A stretch of 64,000 nucleotides of DNA, from assembly GCF_000208865.1 (NCBI RefSeq), contig NC_018394.1, forward strand, positions 4,859,985 through 4,923,984, given 5' to 3'. This document shows positions 27,245 to 38,159 of the stretch, piece after piece (positions within the stretch are counted from its first letter, which is position 1; each line of letters starts with the position of its first letter). Both the position numbers and the translations under genes were made by a program. The stretch is from Neospora caninum Liverpool (taxonomy: Eukaryota; Apicomplexa; Conoidasida; Eucoccidiorida; Sarcocystidae). Below the pieces are notes generated by a model. It searched no databases. It was not told where the DNA came from and worked only from the letters and a program-made list of their open reading frames with translations.

Positions 27245-27921
27245 AGAGTTTCCTAGCTTGGCTAATTTGTTTGTTTTTGGCAAGGGAATTTTAAAGAGCC
27301 GATGTCGCTCCGGCCGGAGCTCGCCTCTTGTCTCGCTGGAGGTACGCGGGGCTCCCCTGTGGTTGAGAGTGGCACACTCTCCATCAACCGACCCGTGCAG
27401 CTGACAGAAGAAGAACAAACGGCGCGTTCCGCCGTGCGTGCGCATGCGCGCGCAGGCCTTCTCGCCTCGGCGCGTTCTCGCTTCTTCCCTGTTCTTTCAC
27501 AAAGCGTTTCTTATGCTTTCCACAGAAAACTACAGGCGTCCGCGTCTCGCGCCACCGGGGCGCTCTCCCTGGCTGCATGCAACGAAACACAAGCTCGAGG
27601 CGAACAACTGCCACGGCACTGCATCTTTTTGTCTGACGCAGACCTTTCACTCTCGCACCCGCGCGCGACAAGTTCGCGGAAAGGTTTCTGGAGAGACATA
27701 GGAAACAGGCGCCGGCGGACGCGCCGAATCTCGGTGCGTAGCCTCGTGCATGTACAGCAGAGATCCCACTTCACAATACCGAGAAAACGTCCATACAACT
27801 GTAGACGCAAAGATGACAGGGGACACGAGCCTTCGATGCCAGCGAGAGACGCGCAACAGAGGGCTTTCGTGAAGGCGGAGAAAGGCCAGGCGCCTACGCG
27901 TTTTGTTTCGCCGCTTTCCCC
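26544..27921. other. Tail-to-tail intergenic region between ALIX and the helicase
   Basis: This region separates two convergent stop codons and should contain both 3' UTRs. (TA)n runs are present at 27150-27168 and 27212-27240. Open frames exist on both strands but are short, repeat-derived or unrecognisable. No RNA gene was seen. Confidence 0.6.
27150..27240. repeat. Paired (TA)n microsatellites
   Basis: Alternating TA at 27150-27168 and again at 27212-27240, with about 43 bp between, lie in the convergent intergenic region. They produce spurious IYIYI open frames on both strands. Confidence 0.9.
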
Positions 27922-30900
27922 TCACAGTCTCTCGCCCGGCTTCTGAGTGCCGGCGGCCCATCTTGCCCAGAGCAGCGCATGCAGCGTCTTCATTTCCCTG
28001 ATGGAGTCACGGATATTTGTTCCCCTGTTTCGTGCGCCGATGCAGTGGTAGTGTGCCTCGGAGCCTGCCGTTACCGCTTCGATCTCTTCCCTCTCTCTTT
28101 GTCCATTCTTTTCCTGTGCATCTTCGCGGAATCCACGCTCCCTCGCCACCGCGCGACACGCGAGCTGGAACATGGCAAACATCCCTCGGGCATCGACGCT
28201 CGCCGAGATGCGTCCGCGATCGGACGTTTCCTCGTTCCCTTTTTCTGCTCTTCCTCTTCTTTTCGAGTCAGAGAAAACGCAGGCTGCGTTCGTTGCATTT
28301 TCTTCCGGTTCCCTACGTCGCGCGCTCGGGCCACTCAAGGACGGTGGCGAAGGCGCATCCGGGGAGCGGGAGGCGGGCACACAAGCGGCCTGGGAAGAAG
28401 GGTATGAACGCAAAAAAGACGCAAAGCTAAGCGTCGGTCCGTTTTGCCGGCATTTGCCTTTGGCGGCGGTTGTGGCGTCGCAGGGGTTTGCTCCAGAATG
28501 CTCGAAAAAGACCCGCGCAAGATGGTGTGCATGCTCCGCCCACATGGCAAGAACCACGACCTGCAAGCCCGAGCCCTCGTCTGAGTCGTCGACGACGTCC
28601 GCGCCTTCACCGCAAATGCCCCGTTCGACTTTGTCCTTCTCTCTTCGCCGCCTCTCTTGTTCACGTTGGCCGTCCTCATCCGACTCTCTTCCTCGCCTTC
28701 CTCCCTCGCTGGAGTCTCTCTTTTTCTCGCCCGTGCTCTTTCGATTGCCTGCCTCGCGAGGCAGCGGAGGCGCCGCACCGCCGTGCCCCGGCGCGCCTCC
28801 GATCCCGGAACGTCCTGCCGCTACGGCACCAGCCAGAGCCGCGAGCTTCGGCCGCGCCTTCTTGCCGAACCTCACTTTGACCATTTCCACCTTTCGCGCT
28901 TCCTCAGCCTTCTCGTCGTCGCTGTCGCCTCGTGTCAGCTGTGGCGTTTCCGTCTGGGGTGTACCCGGGTGCGGGAACAGAACAGCCGCGAGGGGCGAGG
29001 AAGCGACAAAAGCAGGATAGCCATCAGAAGGCGTCCCACACGTGGGAAAAGAAGAGGAGATTGTGGGAACGGACAGAGTCGAAGGAAACGCAGCTTGGCA
29101 AAGTTCATCTTGAAGAAACGTGGCCGCCGCGACCGCACCATTCGCGTATGTGCACCCGATTGTGAGCTCTAGCATCGGAGACTCGGCGGTCGAGAGACGC
29201 CAGCCTCGTTCTGCTGGCCGGTCTTCTTTGTCTGCCCCCTGAGCCGCGGTGTGAAGACGTTCCCGCGCGTCGCCGAGCCGATCCACTTTCAGAAACCAGG
29301 AAGGAACAATCGCGGAGGTCTCCAAACAGGCGTGGGGTGGAGGCGAGAAAGACCCGAAAGAAGGGATAGAGCCAGGCGAAGACAAGGAGGGCAAAGAAAA
29401 GGAAGGGGAGGACCCCAAGACAGGTATTCCGTTCAGATAGCACCCAAAGAGAGGGACGGAAAGGAGACACTCACGCGTGGAGGTTGTCCTCTCGATCTCA
29501 CTTTTTTTGATGCTGAAGGACGGACCCAAACGAAGGGGAGGCGCAGGCAGTTGTAGAGAAGGAGGAGGCGCGACAGGCTGACACGCGGAGTTTACCGGAT
29601 GTGGCGCAAGTGCCGGGGCAGCAGCTGCTGAAACCGAAAGATGCTCTTCTCGAGGAACCGGCGAGCTGCGGCCTTCCGCCATGTCTCTCTTGTCTGTCTG
29701 GTCTTCTTCATCGGTGCTGGGTCGTCGCTGGGACGTGCCCCGCGCGCGGAGTACCCTGGGAGCAGCTGATGCAGAAACATGCCCGAGACGCCCGTGGATA
29801 GTCCCTGCTAGGTGCGCATGCAAATCCCCAACTTGCGAGACCAAACGCAGCGACTTCGAAGAACAAGTCGCCGAGCCAGACTCAGCGGAAGAAGAGGAAG
29901 AAGACGCCGATTTCGAAGACAAAGCCAAGGGCAAGTCGGACGAGGACGGCGAAGCGTTGGAAGACGGTGCTCGTGAGGCGACCGAAAGGGTAGGCGCGGT
30001 ACCAGTTGACGAAATGCATTGAGCAGGAGTCCGGCCACTCCCTTTTGCGTCGCCATTCAACACGTCCCTCTGAGGCGGAAGCGTCTCGGAGTTTTCCTCC
30101 AACTCAGACACCCTATAGGCCGAGTCGACTGAGAACCAACCGTCTCGAACACCGCTGATGAATTCGGCTGCGTCCAAACTCGAGTCGGCGCGGGACGGAA
30201 TCTCCTCCTTCTGCTTTCGATTCGCGTCGTCGAGGCCGCCGGGATCTGCTGCCGAGGAGCGGCGCGGCGTCTCTCCACCGCGATCACAGCTCGGCGCGGC
30301 CTGGGTCCGGCTCTCCCCGACCGCGTGGAGCCTCACAAAGGACTTGAGGCTCTCGAGGGATGCATGTAAGGAGATTTTAAAGGAGGCTGCGAGATACTCC
30401 CAGCACGGTCGCTCGTTCTCCGTGGCAATCGAAATGCAGAAGCCGTCGCCGCCGAAGCGTCCCGCGCGGCCACTCCGATGCAGAAACGTCTGTTTGTCCT
30501 GAAAGCGAAAGACCAACGGCGGGCCGCAACACAAATCGCCGTCTGCTGGGGATGCCTGCCTCAGACGTGAAAACGTGGCAAACCACGCGAGACGCGCCGG
30601 TGTCTAGATCGAACTGCCCTCAATGCTCCGGCAACGAACGCGAGAGGCGAGCGCAAAGAACTCGGATGTGGGACAGCCCGCTCAAGCATGACGCCTCGTC
30701 TTTTGGTCCGCAGTGACGTTTTTTATCTCGGTTGCGTGCTTTCGTTCTCGCTCTCGGCGCCAGGGCCGCTTACCATAGGCAAGTCGAGGTTGATCGTCAA
30801 GTCGACGCCTGCGGCATCGATTCCACGACTGATCTGAAAATTTCGCAGGGGACAGTGGCGACAAAGACAGAACACCTCACAGTTCGGTTTCCTCTCAAGG

Positions 30901-33900
30901 CCACCTGCAGCCTTCTCATCACACTGGGATGACCAAGGCACGCTCCCTTTCTACGCAAACACAAGAATGCGCATTGACCCCATAAACACACAAAAACACC
31001 TGCAGATGTACCTTCATGCACGTGTCCATATATATATATATATATATATATATGCATGTATATAAATATATGTATACCCATAAATCATTTTATTGAGATA
31101 TATGTATAAATCGTGGTGTGGACGCGTCTCTTTTTCGCTTTGATGTGACTGTTTCTCTGTCTGTATATATGCGCGGCTCTGTGCCGCCGTCGCTTGTTTT
31201 AGGCATTAAGCGTTTCGAGGCCGATGCTCGAGACAGCTCCTCTGACGGTCCGTCTCTGTGTCAGAGGAAAGCCGAAATCTAGGTTCCCGGCACCCCATCC
31301 AGACTCGGCGCACCGCCGGAGTCAAGAGCGACACGTTTCGTCACCTTGTCTGCATGTGGGACTTCCTTACAACGTCCGAACAGACGAGGACGCGACAACC
31401 GACGCGCTTGAGGGAGAGGAGCGCTCGCACGCGGTCTTCCTGTCTCAGGCGGGCACTGCAGGCACAGGCAGAGAAGAGGAAAACTCGATGAAAAAGGTCC
31501 AAGAGGAGAGAGGGGCGGAACCTCTCTCAACAGACCGCAGCACATACTGCAAGCGCCGCCAAACCAAGCTGAAAGGAGCCGCGAGTCTCGGGAAACCGAA
31601 GGCAACAGGCGTAGCTGGTGACAAAGGCCAGCTGCGAGAAAAACAGCCAGAAAACGAAGCTGAAGTGGAACGGGCAGAAACAAAAAACGCACAGACGAGC
31701 CGCCGCTCACGACAAGACGATATGCAAGTGGAACGGCCGTGAGAGGAGAGAACGGACGACGGAGTTCCGCTCTCAGGAAACGTGCGTCTTGGCAGGTACA
31801 CAGCTGGACCAAAAAACGACAGCGTACAGGCAGATGCACAGACAGATCCGAGAACAAGGTACGCCTCTTGACAAAGTGGCTGATACCAAATCCATACCGA
31901 CAGCCTCACGAACCATTCTTCCCAATGTCCCTCGGGAATGGGCTTGGCTCGTTTGCTTTCTACATCTTGATATGCCGACGTCGCAATCATCTCCAAGGCT
32001 CTCGATAAAATCCCTATCTATCTATATTTAGATGTAGACATATTTGTTTATGTGCAGTTTTTTGCATTGGCATCTGCGCCTACCTCGTATACAAAGCCGC
32101 CACGCCGAGCTGATTGAGGCAGTTTGCGACTTGTGCGCCTCTGCATGCGAGACAAAAAGATCGAAAGTACATGTGGGCCGGGGATCCCGAAACGGCGAGA
32201 ACGAAGAGTCGCGAAAGGGTCAGAAAGACAAAGCAACACAACGGACGAGGGTGACAAAGACGCTGTGCGAGGGAGAGACACCGACGCAAGGACGACAGAG
32301 AAGAAAGGCCCAACAGCGAGACGCAACCGCCTTCGCGCCGCGCTGGGTGACCGTGGCGAAGGACATGTTGCGCAGCGGCAGAGTGGCGAAATCAAGATGG
32401 ATGTGGATTCGCGCGAGTGAAGCAAACCAAGGTCGAGAAGCGCGATCCTTCAGCACGCGGCGACGAGCAAAAGAGGGAGCGGACTCCAATAGATCGGAGC
32501 ATGAGGCCTTACGAATCGAAGCTGTTGCAGAAGACGATGGCTTGGCGGAACGGCAGAGTCGACAAGACACGGAGCAAGACCTGAACCTTCGCGCCTAGCT
32601 GCCGCATGACTGTCGGCTCATCTGGGACGACCAAGAGCGCGTAGTGAATTCCTGGGGCAGCGCAGACAGACCGCGACGGCAAAAAAGGAGAGCACGGCCT
32701 CCTGAACAAAAGAACTGGAAGACTGAGGTCCACGCGACAAAAAATGGCAACCTCAATATTCGAGGACGCCGCACCGACACGGAGCCCCGAAACAAATGAC
32801 CCGACACCACGCAAGACAGAACCCGGCCTCCAGCCATGCTGAAGAAGACAAAGAGCTACACTTCTCGTGTGTTTGCCTCGGGCGTCGCGGCCTGTTTGTA
32901 GATGCCATCGCATATATATATATATATATATATATATCCCGAGACGCATTTGAAACGTGTATGCCTGCCTGTTGCGTGTGGGGGCATGCGGCTATTTCGA
33001 TAACTACGAAAATGGCGCACGTCCGTTTCCCGCGCCCTTTTTTATCGTGGCGCAAAAATACTTCCCAGACCAAGACGAATGCGCACGCAAAGGGGGTGAA
33101 GTGAAACATGCACTTCCCAAACCAAGACGAATGCGCACGCAAATGACGTGAAGTGAAACATGCACTTCCTAAACCAAGACGAATGCGCACGCAGAGAGGG
33201 TGAAGTGAAGCATGCGCCCTTGGTGCCAGCAGGCAGATCGACGCAGACGCGGGTCAGAGTTTGCAGCCTCACCGACGAGAAGCGGAGAAGGCAGAGACGT
33301 AGTCGAGCGAGAACCCGGAGGGCCGCGGGGATCGGCGGGTCTCGACGGGACAGAAACAGTGGATGCGGAAGAAGACGAAACCGCACAAACGGACTCTTTT
33401 GACGCTGCGTCCTGTTCGTGGCTTTCCACTGGATCTTGCATGTCCCGAGTGTCTCCGCCCTTTTTATTGTTTCTTTCTTCTCCGCAGCGCTGCCGGGGTT
33501 TCGTGCGAGGATCCACCCGCAGCGGTTCTTGCCTCGCTTCGGCCACGGTCGTCAACTCGCCGCTCTTGTCTCCCTCTGCTCTCGAATCGGTTCCCTTCTC
33601 GTCGCTCTGTGCCGTCCCGTGCAGGCCTTCCGGCTCTGGGCCGTCCATCATTCCCTTCTCCCCTCGATCGCCTCTGCTACTCTCTGTACTTGCCCCGGTC
33701 GCACTCGCTTCCTTCCTGTCTTCTCTTCCGTCTTCCACGAGATCGCTCTCTGCCTTGTCTCGCGTCTCCTCGTTTGCGTGCCTTGCCTCCATTTGGTACG
33801 GGACACTGTCGCTGCCGTCGATGCACTCCTGCCCCAGCCTTTCCTCTTCTCCTTCTCGGTCCCCGTCTTTCAGCGTTTCTCTTGCCTCGACCACCTGGCT

Positions 33901-36900
33901 GTGTTCTCGCGCTGCTGGTTCTGCATGCGGTGCCGCTGCTCGTTCGCCTTCTGTGTTGCCTGCCTTTCTCCGTTCTTTTTCGGCCAGCTCAGCTGCGATT
34001 GCCCGCGCAGCCTCGGCAGCTGTCTGCGCTCGCGAAGCGGTGACAGCCGCGCCTCGCCTCTTCTCCTCGCCGTCTCGACGCTCGAGTCCCGCGTGGATGA
34101 TCAGCGAGGAACACAACAGAATCCGCTGGAAACTGCGTGGTTCACACAACTCGCGACTCGCCTCGCGTGCACCGGCCTCACGTTCCTCGCGCTCCTGCGT
34201 GAACTGCGCGACATTCGTCCCTGGCCTCCCGTCCTGCATCTTTTTTTCTGGCTCTCTGCATTGGTCTCGGTCGCTTCCTTGTTCGTCCTCTCGTGCGGTT
34301 GATGGCCGGCCCTTCGCGTTTGCCTCGCCCAGCGGTCGCTTAGACTCCCTGTCTTTGGCGCCTCCTTTGTCGGATTCGTTGTGTGCATCTCGGCCTGCGA
34401 CGTATCCCTGCACAATGTCTCGCTGGTCGCCTCCGCGCTTTCGCGCCTCTGCATGCGCCACGACAAACGCGATCGCTCGCCGCCTTTTTTCGTCGTCTTC
34501 CCGGCGCAAACTCCTCTCGCGTGCGGCAGCGATGCTTCGCGAGTCCAGAGCCTCAACGAGGTCCTCGAAGAACGAAAGAAGAGGCGGCGGGAACGTCGCT
34601 GAGAAGGCCATCAGCTGCGTGCTGCGGACGAGCAGAGACGTCAAAAGCGACCTAAAGCGCATGCGCACGCATTGCATACATCCCAGGCAAAGCGCCGCTT
34701 TAAGGAGAGGGTCGGAAGCACCACGTGAAAACCGAAAAAAAAGAGAAAGAAACAAGGAACGAGAGAAGAGAAAACAGAGACAGGGTAAGGCAGTCACGGC
34801 GCCCGCGCCTACGGTAAACGAAGGGTAACGAAGAAGAGGAACGCCAATGCTGGGAAAGAAGGAACCTTCGAACAAGCGGACCAGGCGCCGATGAAGCAAG
34901 CGATGCGCTCTCCCTGTCGGCAAAACAGGCAACCTGTCACGTGGGCACAAGCAGAATGCGTCGGCCTTCCACATTTCCTCGCCTGAAGTGTGTGGGAGCT
35001 TTGTGTCCGCCTTCGCAGTCCTCATCTCTTCCGTTCACAATGGCGGGGTCTCGCGTTCCGCTCCCCTGTGTGTCTGCTCGCCTGTCGCCTCTCTCTATCG
35101 GGCTCCTCGCGGCTGCCTCTTACTGCATCTGCGGCCGAAAGAAGTGGTCCAGGAGAAGGTCCGCCTCGTCGAGCACCAGGAGGCGCATCTGGCGTTTGAG
35201 GCGAGTCGCCGCCGACATTCGTCGGCATGGTCGGCAGAATCTCGCTTCGGTTTTTTGCTTCTTCTCTCTGCCTTTCTCGTTCCGCTTGCCGTCTCGATCC
35301 TCTGAGGCTTCGCCGTGACCCACTCGACGCTCGCCCTCATCCTCCTTCCCTTCGACTGCGTTCTCTCCCCACCCGTCTTCGCCGGCCCGCGTGAGCGCGC
35401 TCCCAAAGGTTGCCTGTGCCTCGCCACGGGTCGGCTCCAGACTCGTCCGCGAGGCGTCCTCTCGCCGTCCCTCGCCTTCTCTCGGCGTCTCGCTCTCACC
35501 GGCTTCTTCTCTCGGCGTCTCGCTCTCACCGGCTTCTTCTCTCGGCGTCTCGCTCTCACCGGCTTCTTCTTTTGGTGTCTCGCTCTCGCCTTCGCTTCGC
35601 TCTTCCCGTCCTCTCGAGGAGGCAGCCACCGTCTCTGCAGTGTGTTCCTCAAGCGGCTCCGCCGTCTCCGCGTCGGCGTCTTCGCGCGCGCCTCGCTTCG
35701 CTCCTTTTTCGGTCCCGGCGCAGAGGCAAGGCCACGCCGACAGGACTTTCTGCGTTCCTTTGTTCCTCAGCAGGCTCAGCAGACGCCCTGGAGGAGACAT
35801 GGGCAGGCGCGCACATGGCCAGGCGCCAAAGGGGAGGATATGGAAAAAGGCGAAGAACGGGAAACGGAACCAGCTCGTGGAGAAACTCGACGAGGAAGCA
35901 GAAGCGACAGACGAAGTGAACAACTCAACGCGGACACGTAGCAATTGAAAAAAGAGAGAGAAAGAACGGAAGGAGCACGAAAACCGAAACGCGCCGAAAG
36001 CCGAGCAGATGTACGGTTTCAGACGTCGCATCATCCAACACACAGTGTGACCCTATATTTCCTTTTAATTTCGGTTAGGTTTGATAATAGGTACTACTCT
36101 CTTTGAAATTGTTATGTTCTGGGCACGTTTGTATAGGAAGCAAACAAGAAGACGCGACCGCCGCTACAGACAATTCTGTTTGCTGTCTCCTACGCTTCCC
36201 CCGGAAAAACACAAATGCCACCATTTCCACGAGACTGCACAAAAAGCAAAACAGACGAAGGAGGTTCCCGCCTACGTGTGAATGCAGCGCGGGCCTCTCC
36301 CTTTGCCTTGACATCAGGAGGCAAAAGGGAACGGTGCGGTTTTCCCAGGGAGTCAAAAGAAGCCTACCTGGGGTGGAGACGAGCAGGTGCGGTCGTTCGC
36401 GCAGCTGCTGGTGGCAAACGCTGAGAGGTCTGCCGCCAAAGAGGCAGGCGAGGCGCACCGTCTGAAAAGAAAGCCGGCACCGAAAACGGCCAGGACTATA
36501 CGCGCTGAAACCGTGGAAAGGAAAGACAGACAGAAAACGGAACGAGCGGGAAAAAGAAGTCGGGTGAAAGAGAAAGGCGATCGCGGCGACTGTTGAGAAA
36601 AAACAGGAAATGCACAAAAAGAGCAGGTACGCATGCAGCCGAGGCGCCGAGACAGTGGGACACACACGACCGCAGTTGGAGGCGAAACCGCGCGTTGTCA
36701 ACGTGCGCCGAAAGCCCGAGAATGCCCGGTAGAAAATTCGAAACGGCAATGATAGGGCGCATACAACCTACGAGGCAAGAACCCCAAAACCAGCCGAGAC
36801 ACGCGCGAGAAGGGTGTAAGAGGCCGGAGAAGGAGGGGAGGAAGGGACAGAGCGAGACGGGGCAAAAGAGCAGACTGCGTCGCGAAGGAACCGGACAGCC

Positions 36901-37962
36901 TCCGCAAGCGACCGAGGGCAAAAGAAAATTGAGAGACGAAACGCGGCCACAGAGAGGGGGATGCCAACCCCGAGGGGAGGGAGTGGAGGGGAAGGACAAA
37001 CGATCACAGAGAGGAGAGGACCCAAGAATAAGCACGTGGATGCAGTCGCAGACAACGGACCAGAAGACGAGAGTCTCTCGTCTTCACCGCGTGCGCTGAT
37101 TCCTCTTACAGGGACGGGAGAGCTCGGGAGAGAGGAGACACTTAGGTACGAGGCAACGCAACGATTCGCGACAAGGCGCTTTGTTGACAGAGGGAAATAC
37201 ATCAACCGAAGTTGTTTTCCAGAGATCGGTTTTCGAGGGCCTGCACAGCATGCGTGCAAAGATGCGTTTGTGCATCCGCCGCTTATCGTCTCACCGGACG
37301 AAGACACCAGGCGAGACGCCCCATCTCATTGGCGATTTGCACGGCGAGCTCGCGTGTAGGGGCGACGACGAGGCCAAACCCCACCGCGGCGTTCTTCGCG
37401 ATTTCCGCCTCAGGTTTACATGCAGCACTTGAAGGGACGTAAGCCTCCGCGGCGGCAGCCGGAGGCGGAAAAGGCGCCCGCGGCGCAGAAGACTCAGACG
37501 AAGAGGACGCAGAGACAGAAGAACAGGAAACAGAGATGGAAGAAGAGAAAGAGGAGGAAGAAGAGGGAGAGGACGAGACAGCCAAAGAAGACGAAACGGC
37601 TGGCGGGGCAACGCGAGCGTCGTAGCTGTGGTAGAAATCCTTCGCCTTTTCCAGGGCGACGGCGCGCTTGGTGTTTTCGATTTCACAAAGCAGCCTCTGA
37701 AGGAGAACGAGGCAGAAAGCTACGGTTTTTCCGGTGCCGGACTTGGCCTGGACAATCACGTCTGAAGAGAAAGGAAGCGCATGCAGAAGGCCGAAAACGA
37801 GACACAGAAATCCGTGTCTGTATCGTCATCAGCAAGGCGACAGCGATCGAGTGCACCGGTGCTGTACGTACAGCGAGAGACACCTCTTCCTCTCAGCACG
37901 CGATATCTATCAACAAAAGTACCAATGCCGCTGCAGTGAGTTACATGAATGTACACCTATAG

Positions 37963-37999
<37 letters not shown>

Positions 38000-38116
38000 C
38001 ATACATACATGCATACATTCATACATGCATACATGCATACATTCATACATGCATACATGCATACATTCATACATTCATACACGCATACATACATACATTC
38101 ATACATACATTCATAC

Positions 38117-38159
<43 letters not shown>

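Noticed and set aside
28172..29020. 282-codon plus-strand open frame
   Set aside because: Antisense shadow of the large last helicase exon; composition is Arg/Ser-rich with no domain.
33212..34828. 538-codon plus-strand Ser/Leu-rich open frame
   Set aside because: It is antisense to helicase exon 5, whose minus frame joins in phase on both sides and holds the SAT motif.
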